Of a stretch of 64,000 bases of DNA, positions 7,699-15,223 are shown piece by piece. The position numbers were made by a program, and so were the translations under genes. The notes under the pieces are model-generated. The model had not been told where the DNA came from. It saw only the letters and a program-made list of their open reading frames with translations, and ran no database searches. Source of the stretch: Sphingobium algorifonticola (GTDB taxonomy: Bacteria > Pseudomonadota > Alphaproteobacteria > Sphingomonadales > Sphingomonadaceae); contig NZ_RZUL01000002.1 in NCBI RefSeq assembly GCF_004005485.1, positions 558,001 through 622,000 of the forward strand, in the 5' to 3' direction. Position 1 is the stretch's first letter. Every line of letters begins with the position of its first letter.

Positions 7699-9708
7699 TT
7701 GAAAGACCTGATCGAGCGATGGATAGCGCGCGTATGGCGCGAAAACGGCGATGATGCCGCCGCCAGGCGGAGCCTTGCCGAATCGCTGTATGCCTCGCCG
7801 CTGGCGCTTGTCATCGGTGGCATCATCGCACTGGCCATCGGTCTGCTGATCGTTGCGCGCACGGGCGATCCTGTCATTCTGCGCATAACGGTTGCCCAGG
7901 GCCTTGCCGCCGTCATCCGCTTTGGCTGCGCCTTCGCCGCCGACCATGTCACCGACCGTCCCGAAGCAAGCCGCCGCCGCGCGTGGGTGATGGGGTTCGA
8001 AGCCGCATCATGGGGCCATGGCCTGCTGATCGGTGCCCTGGCCAGCGCCACGATCCTGCGCAGCAATGACGCCAGCCTGCATATGCTGGCGGCGACGCTC
8101 GCCGCGACCTATGGTGCGGCGGCTGCGGGGCGCAATGCGGGGCGGGTTCAGGTCGCGATCGGCCAGAGCCTGTTGATGGTTTTGCCGCCTGCGGTAGCCT
8201 TGCTGGTGCATGGAGGCCTGCCCTATCAGTTGCTGGGGGCAGTGATGATCCTGATGCTGGTCGGCATGGCCGAAATCAGTTTCAAGACACATCAGATCGT
8301 GGCCGATGCGTTGCGGGGCAAGCAGGAAAAGTCGCAGCTTGCCATGAAATATGAGCGGCTGGCGCGCTTCGACAGCTTGACCGGGGTTGAAAACCGCATG
8401 GCGATGCAAATGCGCCTGCGAGACCTATTCGAGAAGAACCGCCGCACCCATAATGCCGTCGCAATCCTCTGGATGGACCTCGACCGGTTCAAGGAAATCA
8501 ACGATTCGCTCGGGCATATGGTTGGCGACCACTTGCTGTGCGTGGTGGCCGAAAAGCTGGCGGAGGCGTTGGACGGTCGCGGCCATGTCGCGCGCTTTGG
8601 CGGCGACGAGTTCATTCTCATTTGCCCCGGCGCGGACCGCGCGGCAGCGCAGGCGATCGCCGCCGACGTTGTCGACTATTTCCGCCACAGCTTCGACATT
8701 GCCGGGCACAGCCTGGCGGTCACCGCGTCGATCGGTATTGCCGTAGCGCCGCAGGATGGGCGCGATGTCGACGAGTTGATGCAGCATGCCGACATGGCGC
8801 TGTATCAGGCGAAAGGCACCGGGCGAAACCGCGCGGTCAGCTTCACCTGGTCGATGAAGGAACGGTTCAACCGGCTGCACGAGATAGAGACGGGCCTGCG
8901 CCGCGCGATTGCCGACCGGGAGCTGTCGCTGCATTTCCAGCCCGTGTTCAATCTGGCGTCGGGTCAGGTCGTCGGCTGCGAGGCGTTGTTGCGATGGATG
9001 CACCCCACGCTGGGATCCGTGCCGCCGCAGGAGTTCATTCCGATTGCCGAGAATATCGGCATCATTGCCGAAATCAGCGACTGGGTGCTTGGAGAGGCAT
9101 GCGCGGCGGCGACCGACTGGCCGGGTGACCTGCGCGTGGCCGTGAACATTTCCCCGCAACTGCTGCGCAGCGCCGAATTGCCGCAGATGGTCGTCAGCCA
9201 TCTGATGCGCGCCGGCTTGCCTGCCCGGCGGCTCGAACTGGAAGTCACCGAAAATGTCTTTCTGGACGATCAGGCGCATACCAGCGCGATGCTGCTGGAA
9301 CTGCGCAAGATCGGCCTGCGCCTGACACTCGACGATTTCGGCACCGGCTATTCCTCGCTCAGCTATCTGAGCGCCTATGCGTTCGACACGATCAAGGTCG
9401 ACCAGAGCTTCATGCACAATGTCCGCAGAAGCCCCGAAAGCCAGGCCGTAGTGCGCGCCATTGCCTTTCTGGCGGCCGAACTGGGCATGGACACCGTGGC
9501 CGAGGGCATCGAAACCGACGAGCAGCAGGATTATGCGTCCGCAGCGGGGTTCACGGACGCGCAGGGCTTTCTGCTGTGCCAGCCACAGGCGCGCCCGGCG
9601 ATCGCGGCGCTGCTGGCGGGCGGCATCGACATTGGCACGATGCGCGCCAGACGGGCCAGGCGCCGCGCGGGTGCCGGGCCTGCGGCACCCGTTGCCGCAC
9701 GGGGCTGA
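7699..9708 (+). CDS. membrane GGDEF-EAL cyclic-di-GMP signalling protein
   Basis: The 669-residue protein begins with about five hydrophobic segments (residues 30-190), then a GGDEF domain (about 225-385) and an EAL domain (about 395-650). The cyclase motif is intact (ARFGGDEF), while the RxxD inhibitory site just before it reads DGRG and is missing. The EAL domain keeps its metal and catalytic residues: CEALLRW, ELEVTENVF, LDDFGTGYSS, IKVDQSF and VAEGIE. It could both make and degrade cyclic-di-GMP; which activity dominates is not evident. The start is TTG; no ATG or GTG fits the frame at that end. Confidence 0.88.
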   Translation: MKDLIERWIARVWRENGDDAAARRSLAESLYASPLALVIGGIIALAIGLLIVARTGDPVILRITVAQGLAAVIRFGCAFAADHVTDRPEASRRRAWVMGFEAASWGHGLLIGALASATILRSNDASLHMLAATLAATYGAAAAGRNAGRVQVAIGQSLLMVLPPAVALLVHGGLPYQLLGAVMILMLVGMAEISFKTHQIVADALRGKQEKSQLAMKYERLARFDSLTGVENRMAMQMRLRDLFEKNRRTHNAVAILWMDLDRFKEINDSLGHMVGDHLLCVVAEKLAEALDGRGHVARFGGDEFILICPGADRAAAQAIAADVVDYFRHSFDIAGHSLAVTASIGIAVAPQDGRDVDELMQHADMALYQAKGTGRNRAVSFTWSMKERFNRLHEIETGLRRAIADRELSLHFQPVFNLASGQVVGCEALLRWMHPTLGSVPPQEFIPIAENIGIIAEISDWVLGEACAAATDWPGDLRVAVNISPQLLRSAELPQMVVSHLMRAGLPARRLELEVTENVFLDDQAHTSAMLLELRKIGLRLTLDDFGTGYSSLSYLSAYAFDTIKVDQSFMHNVRRSPESQAVVRAIAFLAAELGMDTVAEGIETDEQQDYASAAGFTDAQGFLLCQPQARPAIAALLAGGIDIGTMRARRARRRAGAGPAAPVAARG

Positions 9709-9741
9709 CAAAAGGCCTCCAAAGCGCCTAAGGGCGCAGAC

Positions 9742-10872
9742 ATGACCAGACCACGCTTTTCCTTCTCGATCGCCGCGACCGACGGCAAGGCGCGCACCGG
9801 CACGCTTGCCATGCGGCGCGGCGACATCCGCACGCCCGCCTTCATGCCGGTCGGCACCGCCGCGACGGTGAAGGCGATGCGCCCCGCCGAAGTGCGGACC
9901 GCAGGCGCGGACATCATTCTGGGCAATACCTATCACCTCATGCTGCGACCCGGTGCGGAGCGGATGGCGCGGCTGGGCGGGCTGCATGATTTCATGGGCT
10001 GGGATCGCCCGATCCTGACCGACAGCGGCGGCTATCAGGTGATGAGCCTTTCCGCGCTGACGAAGATGAGCGAGGAAGGCGTCGCCTTTTCCAGCCATAT
10101 CGACGGGTCAAAGCATATGCTCAGCGCGGAACGGTCGATGGAGATCCAGCGGCTGCTGGGCAGCGACATCGTGATGGCGTTCGACGAGTGCACGAAGAAC
10201 GGCGCGACCCGTGATGAAGCGGCGCTGTCCATGGAACGCTCGATGCGCTGGGCGCGGCGATCGCGCGACGGTTTCGATGCAGGCGCCGATCATGCGGAAC
10301 GCTCGGCGCTGTTCGGCATTCAGCAAGGTGCGCTGGACGAGGACTTGCGGCTGCGATCAGCACAGATGCTGACCGAAATCGGGTTCGATGGCTATGCCGT
10401 CGGTGGTCTGGCGGTGGGCGAGGGGCAGGAAGCGATGTTCGCGACGCTCGATTTTGCGCCGAACCAGTTACCTGCCGACCGGCCGCGCTATCTGATGGGT
10501 GTGGGCAAGCCCGATGATATCGTGGGCGCGGTGGAGCGCGGGATCGACATGTTCGATTGCGTGCTGCCGACACGATCGGGCCGCAACGGGCAGGCGTTCA
10601 CCTGGGCCGGGCCGCTCAATATTCGCAACGCACGCTTCGCGGAGGACCGGGCACCGCTCGATCCGCGCTGCCCCTGCCCCGTCTGTACGACATGGAGCCG
10701 CGCCTATCTGCACCATCTGGTGAAAGCAGGGGAAATGCTGGGCGCTATGCTGATGACGCAGCACAATATCCATTTCTATCAGGCGCTGATGCAGACGATG
10801 CGCGATGCGATTGGCGAAGGGCGCTTTGCGGCGTTCGTCCGCGCGTTCAGGGCGGATTATCGCAGGGCTTAG
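9742..10872 (+). CDS. tgt: tRNA-guanine transglycosylase
   Basis: The 376-residue enzyme swaps guanine 34 for preQ1 in GUN-anticodon tRNAs. Visible hallmarks are the nucleophile region [16 protein letters not shown], the active-site stretch [15 protein letters not shown] and the zinc site CPCPVC with a downstream His in YLHHLV. It sits 33 bases after the GGDEF-EAL gene. Its stop overlaps the stop of the convergent phyP gene by four bases. Together with queA it completes two steps of queuosine modification in this window. Confidence 0.97.
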   Translation: MTRPRFSFSIAATDGKARTGTLAMRRGDIRTPAFMPVGTAATVKAMRPAEVRTAGADIILGNTYHLMLRPGAERMARLGGLHDFMGWDRPILTDSGGYQVMSLSALTKMSEEGVAFSSHIDGSKHMLSAERSMEIQRLLGSDIVMAFDECTKNGATRDEAALSMERSMRWARRSRDGFDAGADHAERSALFGIQQGALDEDLRLRSAQMLTEIGFDGYAVGGLAVGEGQEAMFATLDFAPNQLPADRPRYLMGVGKPDDIVGAVERGIDMFDCVLPTRSGRNGQAFTWAGPLNIRNARFAEDRAPLDPRCPCPVCTTWSRAYLHHLVKAGEMLGAMLMTQHNIHFYQALMQTMRDAIGEGRFAAFVRAFRADYRRA

Positions 10873-12482
10873 CCGCCCTTGAGCGCCGATCCGTCAAGCA
10901 CCGGCACGGCAATGGCGAAACGCCCTTCGGCTTCATCGCGCACCAGCGGCGCGCGCAGCTGGCGCGAAAGGCCGGTCAGGACCCGATCGAAACGGCCCAC
11001 CAGCCTTTCCTGCAAGACCGGCGTCGTGCGCAGCGCGGCCGACGTCACCATCACTTGCGCGCGTGCGCCATCCGCATCCGACACCGGAAGAATGCTGATC
11101 TGGATCATCGTCGCCGGATCGCACAGCATCGCCAGTTCCACCAGCTCGGTGACCAGAAACGCGATCGGCACGGCGACATCCTGCGTCACGTACAGGTCGG
11201 CGCTTTCGACCTGAATCGCCAGCCGCGCGCCGTTGTCCGGGGCGGAGGCGCGCAGGCTTGCGGAAAGCTCGCCCACCAGCGCCCGGATGCCGACGCCGCG
11301 ATTTTCCTCTAGCTCGGCATAATGGTTCCGGTGGACGACCGACAGCGCGTCGACCCGGCGCTGGATGGAGCCATAGGCTTCCGCAGCTTCCACCGTCTCG
11401 GCGGACCGACTGTGCAAGTTGATCAGACTGGCGATGATCTGGAGGTTGTTCTTGACGCGATGATGCACCTCCCGCGTCAGCTTGCGCTGGCGGGCCAGCC
11501 CTTCAGCCATTTCCGCCTCATGGGTTGCGACATCTTCGCTGATTTCCCGGAATGTCTCGCCCAGATCGACGATTTCCTGCGCCGGCGTGCGTACCGGCTG
11601 GAGCGGTTGCAACGGCACGCCCGGCTGATAGGCGGCAACGGTACGGCGCAACAGCACCAAGGGTCTGATAAGGAGGCGATTGACGACAAACCAGCCAATG
11701 GCCGCTGCCGCAAACCACATTACCAGCGGCAGGAACAGCGAGAGGCTGCGCGCCAGCGTCTGCGGCGGGGTACGCACGATCAGATTGAGCGTCACGTCGC
11801 TGCCTTCGATCGGCGCTGTGACCTGGTCTATTCGTCCGCCTGCGGCAAAAGGCTTTCCATGTTCCAGCGTCAGGGACCGATTGCCCTGCCGCAACACCAC
11901 GCGATGGCTGGCCATTGCGGTCGCCGGATCGGTCACCCTGTCGAGATAATCGCGCCCGTAAAATGCCAGGGCGACCATCTGCCGATCATCGCTTGGCGTT
12001 CGCGCGAGCAGCATGCTGCTGTCGGGGAGCAGTTCAAGGGTTTTGCTTTCGAACCGTCCCGATGGCGCAAACCGGTTCGTCGCACCGTCACCGGTGCTGC
12101 ACTTCACCCGTCCGGCGCGGTCGTAGATCGCAAAATGCGTATCCTGCGACGTGCGGGAACGGATGAAGCTGTCAAGCCTGGCGCACTGCTGCGGATCGGC
12201 GAGGCCGCGCGCGAAGGCGTTGGTTGCAATTCGCAGCGCCGTCTGGTCCGACTGTATTTCTGCGGAGAGCTTGCGCGCGCTCTGCATCGCAGCAATTTCC
12301 AGCAATGATTGCCGTTCGGTATCCGCGGTGCGTATTGCCTGTAGCGATGCGAACAGCGCGACCAGGCCAAGGGGAAGAAGTGCGAGCGTCAGAATGAAGA
12401 ACATCTTGACGCCGGTCGAGCGCAGGGGTTGTGGTACTGTTATGGTCCGGGCCGGGGACAAGGCCTTGTCACGATCGTCCAC
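10869..12482 (-). CDS. phyP: PhyP-like sensor histidine kinase with degenerate ATPase domain
   Basis: The 537-residue membrane protein has two transmembrane segments (about 28-50 and 250-270) flanking a periplasmic sensor region, then a HisKA_2 domain with [12 protein letters not shown] (phospho-accepting His about 341). The ATPase domain is eroded: where active kinases have NELVTNA it reads TELVELA, and no DxGxG box is found. In Sphingomonas, PhyP is described as a kinase-like protein next to nepR/phyR that dephosphorylates PhyR and so restrains the general stress response. Location (11 bases after nepR, same strand) and the damaged ATP site fit that role. Translation starts at GTG. Its stop overlaps that of tgt. 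Confidence 0.82.
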   Translation of the reverse strand: MDDRDKALSPARTITVPQPLRSTGVKMFFILTLALLPLGLVALFASLQAIRTADTERQSLLEIAAMQSARKLSAEIQSDQTALRIATNAFARGLADPQQCARLDSFIRSRTSQDTHFAIYDRAGRVKCSTGDGATNRFAPSGRFESKTLELLPDSSMLLARTPSDDRQMVALAFYGRDYLDRVTDPATAMASHRVVLRQGNRSLTLEHGKPFAAGGRIDQVTAPIEGSDVTLNLIVRTPPQTLARSLSLFLPLVMWFAAAAIGWFVVNRLLIRPLVLLRRTVAAYQPGVPLQPLQPVRTPAQEIVDLGETFREISEDVATHEAEMAEGLARQRKLTREVHHRVKNNLQIIASLINLHSRSAETVEAAEAYGSIQRRVDALSVVHRNHYAELEENRGVGIRALVGELSASLRASAPDNGARLAIQVESADLYVTQDVAVPIAFLVTELVELAMLCDPATMIQISILPVSDADGARAQVMVTSAALRTTPVLQERLVGRFDRVLTGLSRQLRAPLVRDEAEGRFAIAVPVLDGSALKGG

Positions 12483-12493
12483 ATCGGTGCCGT

Positions 12494-12766
12494 TCAGTCC
12501 AGCTTGTTAAGCAGGTCGAGCATTTCCGCAGGAATATCCTCCTGCACGGCGCTTTGATAGACCGAGCGAAGAACATTGCCGACATGCCCGTCGCCACCGC
12601 GGCGGCTCGCAGTTTTCCGTGACTTCCCAGAGGGCACCGACGGCTGCGTAGCAACCCCGTCGGGCATGGCCGAATGACCCGCGCCGACGGCTGCATCGGA
12701 GGACGCGCCAGCATCCGGTAGCATGTCGGAAGAACCCAAAACTCGCCCCTTTACACCAATCTTCAT
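12494..12766 (-). CDS. nepR: anti-sigma factor NepR
   Basis: A 90-residue protein whose last third carries the NepR signature, VGNVLRSVYQSAVQEDIP followed by AEMLDLLNKLD at the very C terminus; the first 55 residues are low complexity. NepR binds sigma EcfG until phosphorylated PhyR, acting as a sigma mimic, takes it away. It lies 11 bases upstream of phyP on the same strand and is divergent from phyR. An EcfG-type promoter lies upstream at 12897-12921. The start is uncertain: an in-frame TTG upstream and an internal ATG (12724) are alternatives. Confidence 0.85.
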   Translation of the reverse strand: MKIGVKGRVLGSSDMLPDAGASSDAAVGAGHSAMPDGVATQPSVPSGKSRKTASRRGGDGHVGNVLRSVYQSAVQEDIPAEMLDLLNKLD

Positions 12767-13097
12767 TCTTCTGCCCGCCCGAAAGGTTTCTTCAGGCGAC
12801 CGCAGCAGAAAATGCTTCAGCACGCCGGATGTGACCTTCAAGCCTCTCGATAACGGGCTACCGGATGTCTCGAAACAAAAAACCGAACGGCTGTGAAACA
12901 AATTGCCGTCTGGTTGGTTCCCGCAGCACGATATTTTTTACCTCGGTTCCTCGCCGCTTGGCGAGGCGTGGTAGAGCAGGGCGGGAAAAGCGTTCAGGGG
13001 CGGGGGGTTGCCAACAGGCAATGCGACATCCATCCTTAAGCGACAACCGGCTTGTCTCGCACCGCGCAGCGACCGGCCTCAGGGAGATTGTTCATCT
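12767..13097. other. divergent nepR/phyR intergenic region
   Basis: This 331-base gap separates the divergent nepR and phyR genes. It contains the minus-strand EcfG-type promoter given separately. A second GGAAC on the minus strand (12950-12946) has no convincing -10 element. On the plus strand I found no GGAAC-type element before phyR, so phyR may use a housekeeping promoter. No gene or hairpin terminator is seen. Confidence 0.6.
12897..12921 (-). promoter_or_regulatory. candidate EcfG-type promoter for nepR-phyP
   Basis: On the minus strand GGAAC (12921-12917) is followed after exactly 16 bases by TGTT (12900-12897), one base off the EcfG consensus GGAAC-N16/17-CGTT. It lies about 130 bases before nepR, in the direction of nepR-phyP, as expected for feedback control of the stress locus. 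Confidence 0.55.
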
Positions 13098-13892
13098 ATG
13101 TCGCTTGGCCAGCAATTGCATCCGCATCTTCCGTTCGTGCGGCGTTATGCCCGTGCGCTGACGGGTAGCCAGGCGCATGGCGACGCCTATGTTCGCGCGA
13201 CACTGGAAGCGATCGTCGCGGCGCCGGAGGAGTTTCCGCGCGACGTCGACCCTCGTCTCGGGCTGTACCGGACCTTCCATGCGATCTGGTCGTCCTCGCA
13301 TCTCGATGATGCCGACGACGATGGCGATCATTCCGATCATGAGGCGATCGCGCGGGCGCGTCTCTCGCGCATCACGCCCTTGTCGCGTCAGGCGCTGCTA
13401 CTGACCGCGATGGAAGGTTTCACGACGGACGATGCCGCCTATCTGATCGATGTATCGGCCGACGACGTCGATCGGCTGGTTGCCGAGGCGCTGGGCGAGA
13501 TCGAAGCGCAGACCCGAACCCGTGTCCTCATCATCGAGGACGAGCCGATCATCGCAATGGACATCGAGACGATCGTGCGTGACCTGGGCCATGACGTCAC
13601 CGCCATCGCCGTGACGCGCGACGAAGCGGTGCGCGAGGCGATGGCCGAACGACCCGGGCTGGTGCTGGCCGATATCCAGCTTGCAGACGATTCGAGCGGC
13701 ATTGATGCGGTCAAGGACATATTGGCCGAGTTTTCCGTGCCGGTCATCTTCATCACGGCCTTCCCCGAACGTCTGCTGACGGGGGAACGGCCTGAACCGA
13801 CGTTCCTTATCACCAAGCCGTTTCAACGGGCTACGGTGAAGGCGGCCATCGCGCAGGCACTGTTCTTCGACGAGGCGACTGCACCCGCCTGA
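13098..13892 (+). CDS. phyR: general stress response regulator PhyR
   Basis: The 264-residue protein joins an N-terminal sigma-like output domain (about 1-130, with FVRRYARALTGSQAHGDAYV and the region-4-like SRQALLLTAMEGFTTDDAAY) to a C-terminal receiver domain (about 138-255). The phospho-acceptor is Asp192 in LVLADIQLADD, with VLIIEDEP before it and a conserved Thr/Lys in ITAFPE and ITKPF. Phosphorylation exposes the sigma-like domain, which captures NepR and frees EcfG. The ATG at 13098 gives the usual family N terminus; a longer in-frame reading starts with unlike sequence. It is divergent from nepR-phyP. Confidence 0.95.
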   Translation: MSLGQQLHPHLPFVRRYARALTGSQAHGDAYVRATLEAIVAAPEEFPRDVDPRLGLYRTFHAIWSSSHLDDADDDGDHSDHEAIARARLSRITPLSRQALLLTAMEGFTTDDAAYLIDVSADDVDRLVAEALGEIEAQTRTRVLIIEDEPIIAMDIETIVRDLGHDVTAIAVTRDEAVREAMAERPGLVLADIQLADDSSGIDAVKDILAEFSVPVIFITAFPERLLTGERPEPTFLITKPFQRATVKAAIAQALFFDEATAPA

Positions 13893-13957
13893 TCGTGCGG
13901 AATGCGTAAGTTCCGTCATATATCTGTCGTGGGATCGCAGGATTATGCCGCCAACAG

Positions 13958-13982
13958 GGAACATCGTCTGACGACAGGGGTT
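13958..13982 (+). promoter_or_regulatory. candidate EcfG-type promoter before the small membrane gene and ecfG
   Basis: GGAAC at 13958-13962 is followed after 16 bases by GGTT (13979-13982), close to the EcfG consensus GGAAC-N16/17-CGTT. It stands 30 bases before the 43-residue gene, and ecfG follows on the same strand, so EcfG probably drives its own synthesis. Confidence 0.55.
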
Positions 13983-14011
13983 GTTGATGCGTAACGATTG
14001 GGAGAGTCGCC

Positions 14012-14143
14012 ATGGCGGACGAAGAACATATCGCCACGGACAAGGCCCGCGCCGGCACAACGCCGCATATCGTGCGCTACGTCCTGTTCATATCGCTCGC
14101 ACTGGTTGTCGTCGGCATGGCTTTCCTGCTGCTGGTGGAATAA
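14012..14143 (+). CDS. 43-residue single-pass membrane protein in the stress locus
   Basis: An ATG preceded by GGGAGAG at good spacing opens a 43-codon frame. The product has a charged N-terminal half (MADEEHIATDKARAG) and one hydrophobic helix (VLFISLALVVVGMAFLLLV) ending two residues from the C terminus, so it is probably tail-anchored in the inner membrane. It lies between phyR and ecfG, directly behind an EcfG-type promoter, which argues for stress induction. I do not recognise a family. The frame could be fortuitous, but the ribosome binding site, codon use and hydrophobic pattern all look genuine. Confidence 0.65.
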   Translation: MADEEHIATDKARAGTTPHIVRYVLFISLALVVVGMAFLLLVE

Positions 14144-14258
14144 GCCTGTCGTCGTCCCCTGCGTTGTCCCGACTTCAATCTGGATATGATCCCTTGATTC
14201 TTGCCGCTATTTCATCCTCTAGCCGCCTCCGCTCAATACGCTTCGTGGCGAACCGGTC

Positions 14259-14915
14259 ATGACGGTGGCTGCACCTGCTGCGATCACCGTTGGGGACAGC
14301 CTTGCCGACGCAATCGTCGCGCCTGAGGCACGCGAGCCTCTGTCCGACAGTGATTTCAAGGCCCAGTTGGGAGCCGTCATTCCGCATCTGCGCGCATTTG
14401 GCCGCTCATTATCGGGCAACCGGGATCTTGCCGACGATCTGGTACAGGAAACGTTGCTGAAGGCGTGGGCGGCGCGCGCGCGCTTCCAGGCGGGCACGAA
14501 CATGCGCGCGTGGACATTCATCATCCTGCGCAACCACTATCTCTCACAGATGCGCCGCTCGCGCTTTCGCGGCGAGTGGGATGATCTGACGGCGGACCGC
14601 CTGCTTGCGGCCCCCGCCGGGCAGGATAAGCATATAGAACTGGCCGATATGCAGCGCGCGCTGCTCCAACTCCCACAACCGCAGCGCGAGGCATTGATCC
14701 TGGTGGGTGCGGGTGGGTTCGCCTATGAAGAGGCGGCGGAAATCTGCGGCGTTGCCGTCGGCACGATCAAGAGCCGCGTGGCGCGTGGGCGTGCAGCTCT
14801 CGAGCAACTGATGGACGGCGGCGAAGTGACCAGCCGTCGCGATCAGGTCATCACGGCAAACGGGGTTCTTGACGAAATCATGGGCGAAGTCGACAAATTG
14901 AGCCAAGGTCGCTGA
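14259..14915 (+). CDS. ecfG: ECF sigma factor EcfG
   Basis: The 218-residue sigma factor shows region 2 (HLRAFGRSLSGNRDLADDLV, then QETLLKAWAARARF and MRAWTFIILRNHYLSQMRR) and region 4 (LPQPQREALILVGAGGFAYE, then GVAVGTIKSRVARGRAAL). This is the EcfG (ECF15) type that directs RNA polymerase to the general stress regulon and is held by NepR. It lacks extra C-terminal domains. It follows phyR and the 43-residue gene on the same strand, and its end faces a second nepR-like gene 29 bases away. An EcfG-type promoter lies upstream of the small gene. Confidence 0.93.
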   Translation: MTVAAPAAITVGDSLADAIVAPEAREPLSDSDFKAQLGAVIPHLRAFGRSLSGNRDLADDLVQETLLKAWAARARFQAGTNMRAWTFIILRNHYLSQMRRSRFRGEWDDLTADRLLAAPAGQDKHIELADMQRALLQLPQPQREALILVGAGGFAYEEAAEICGVAVGTIKSRVARGRAALEQLMDGGEVTSRRDQVITANGVLDEIMGEVDKLSQGR

Positions 14916-14944
14916 TTGCGAAAAGTAAGCGGTTCGGACGCCTT

Positions 14945-15172
14945 TTACCTTGCATCCAGCCGCGCAAGCAGTGCAAGCATATCCTCCGGCACCGTCGCCG
15001 GGCCAACGTCGAAGCTGCGGTTCAGCGCCTTTGCCACACCGTCGCGCGCCGATGGGGCCTGCACGAAGATATGCCCGGCCGTCTGCCGGTGATCGGTGCG
15101 GTTGCCGCCTGAAGATGCCTGTTCGACCATAGTTTTGATAACGGACGGGGCAGGCAAAGGTTGCGCGGTCAT
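14945..15172 (-). CDS. second NepR-like anti-sigma factor
   Basis: A 75-residue protein whose C-terminal half reads DGVAKALNRSFDVGPATVP followed by EDMLALLARLD, matching the two helices of NepR. It differs from the first NepR (12494-12766) in most other positions. It converges on ecfG and is divergent from glnE. Two NepR paralogues are known in some sphingomonads and methylobacteria, where they bind EcfG or PhyR with different strength. No EcfG-type promoter is visible in the 51 bases upstream. Confidence 0.75.
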   Translation of the reverse strand: MTAQPLPAPSVIKTMVEQASSGGNRTDHRQTAGHIFVQAPSARDGVAKALNRSFDVGPATVPEDMLALLARLDAR

Positions 15173-15223
15173 TTCCGTTCACTGTAAGCGATACGGTGAA
15201 CCGTTCGATCCACAGGCATTTGC

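Noticed and set aside
12940-12950. Second GGAAC upstream of nepR as an EcfG promoter
   Set aside because: No CGTT-like -10 lies 16 or 17 bases on.
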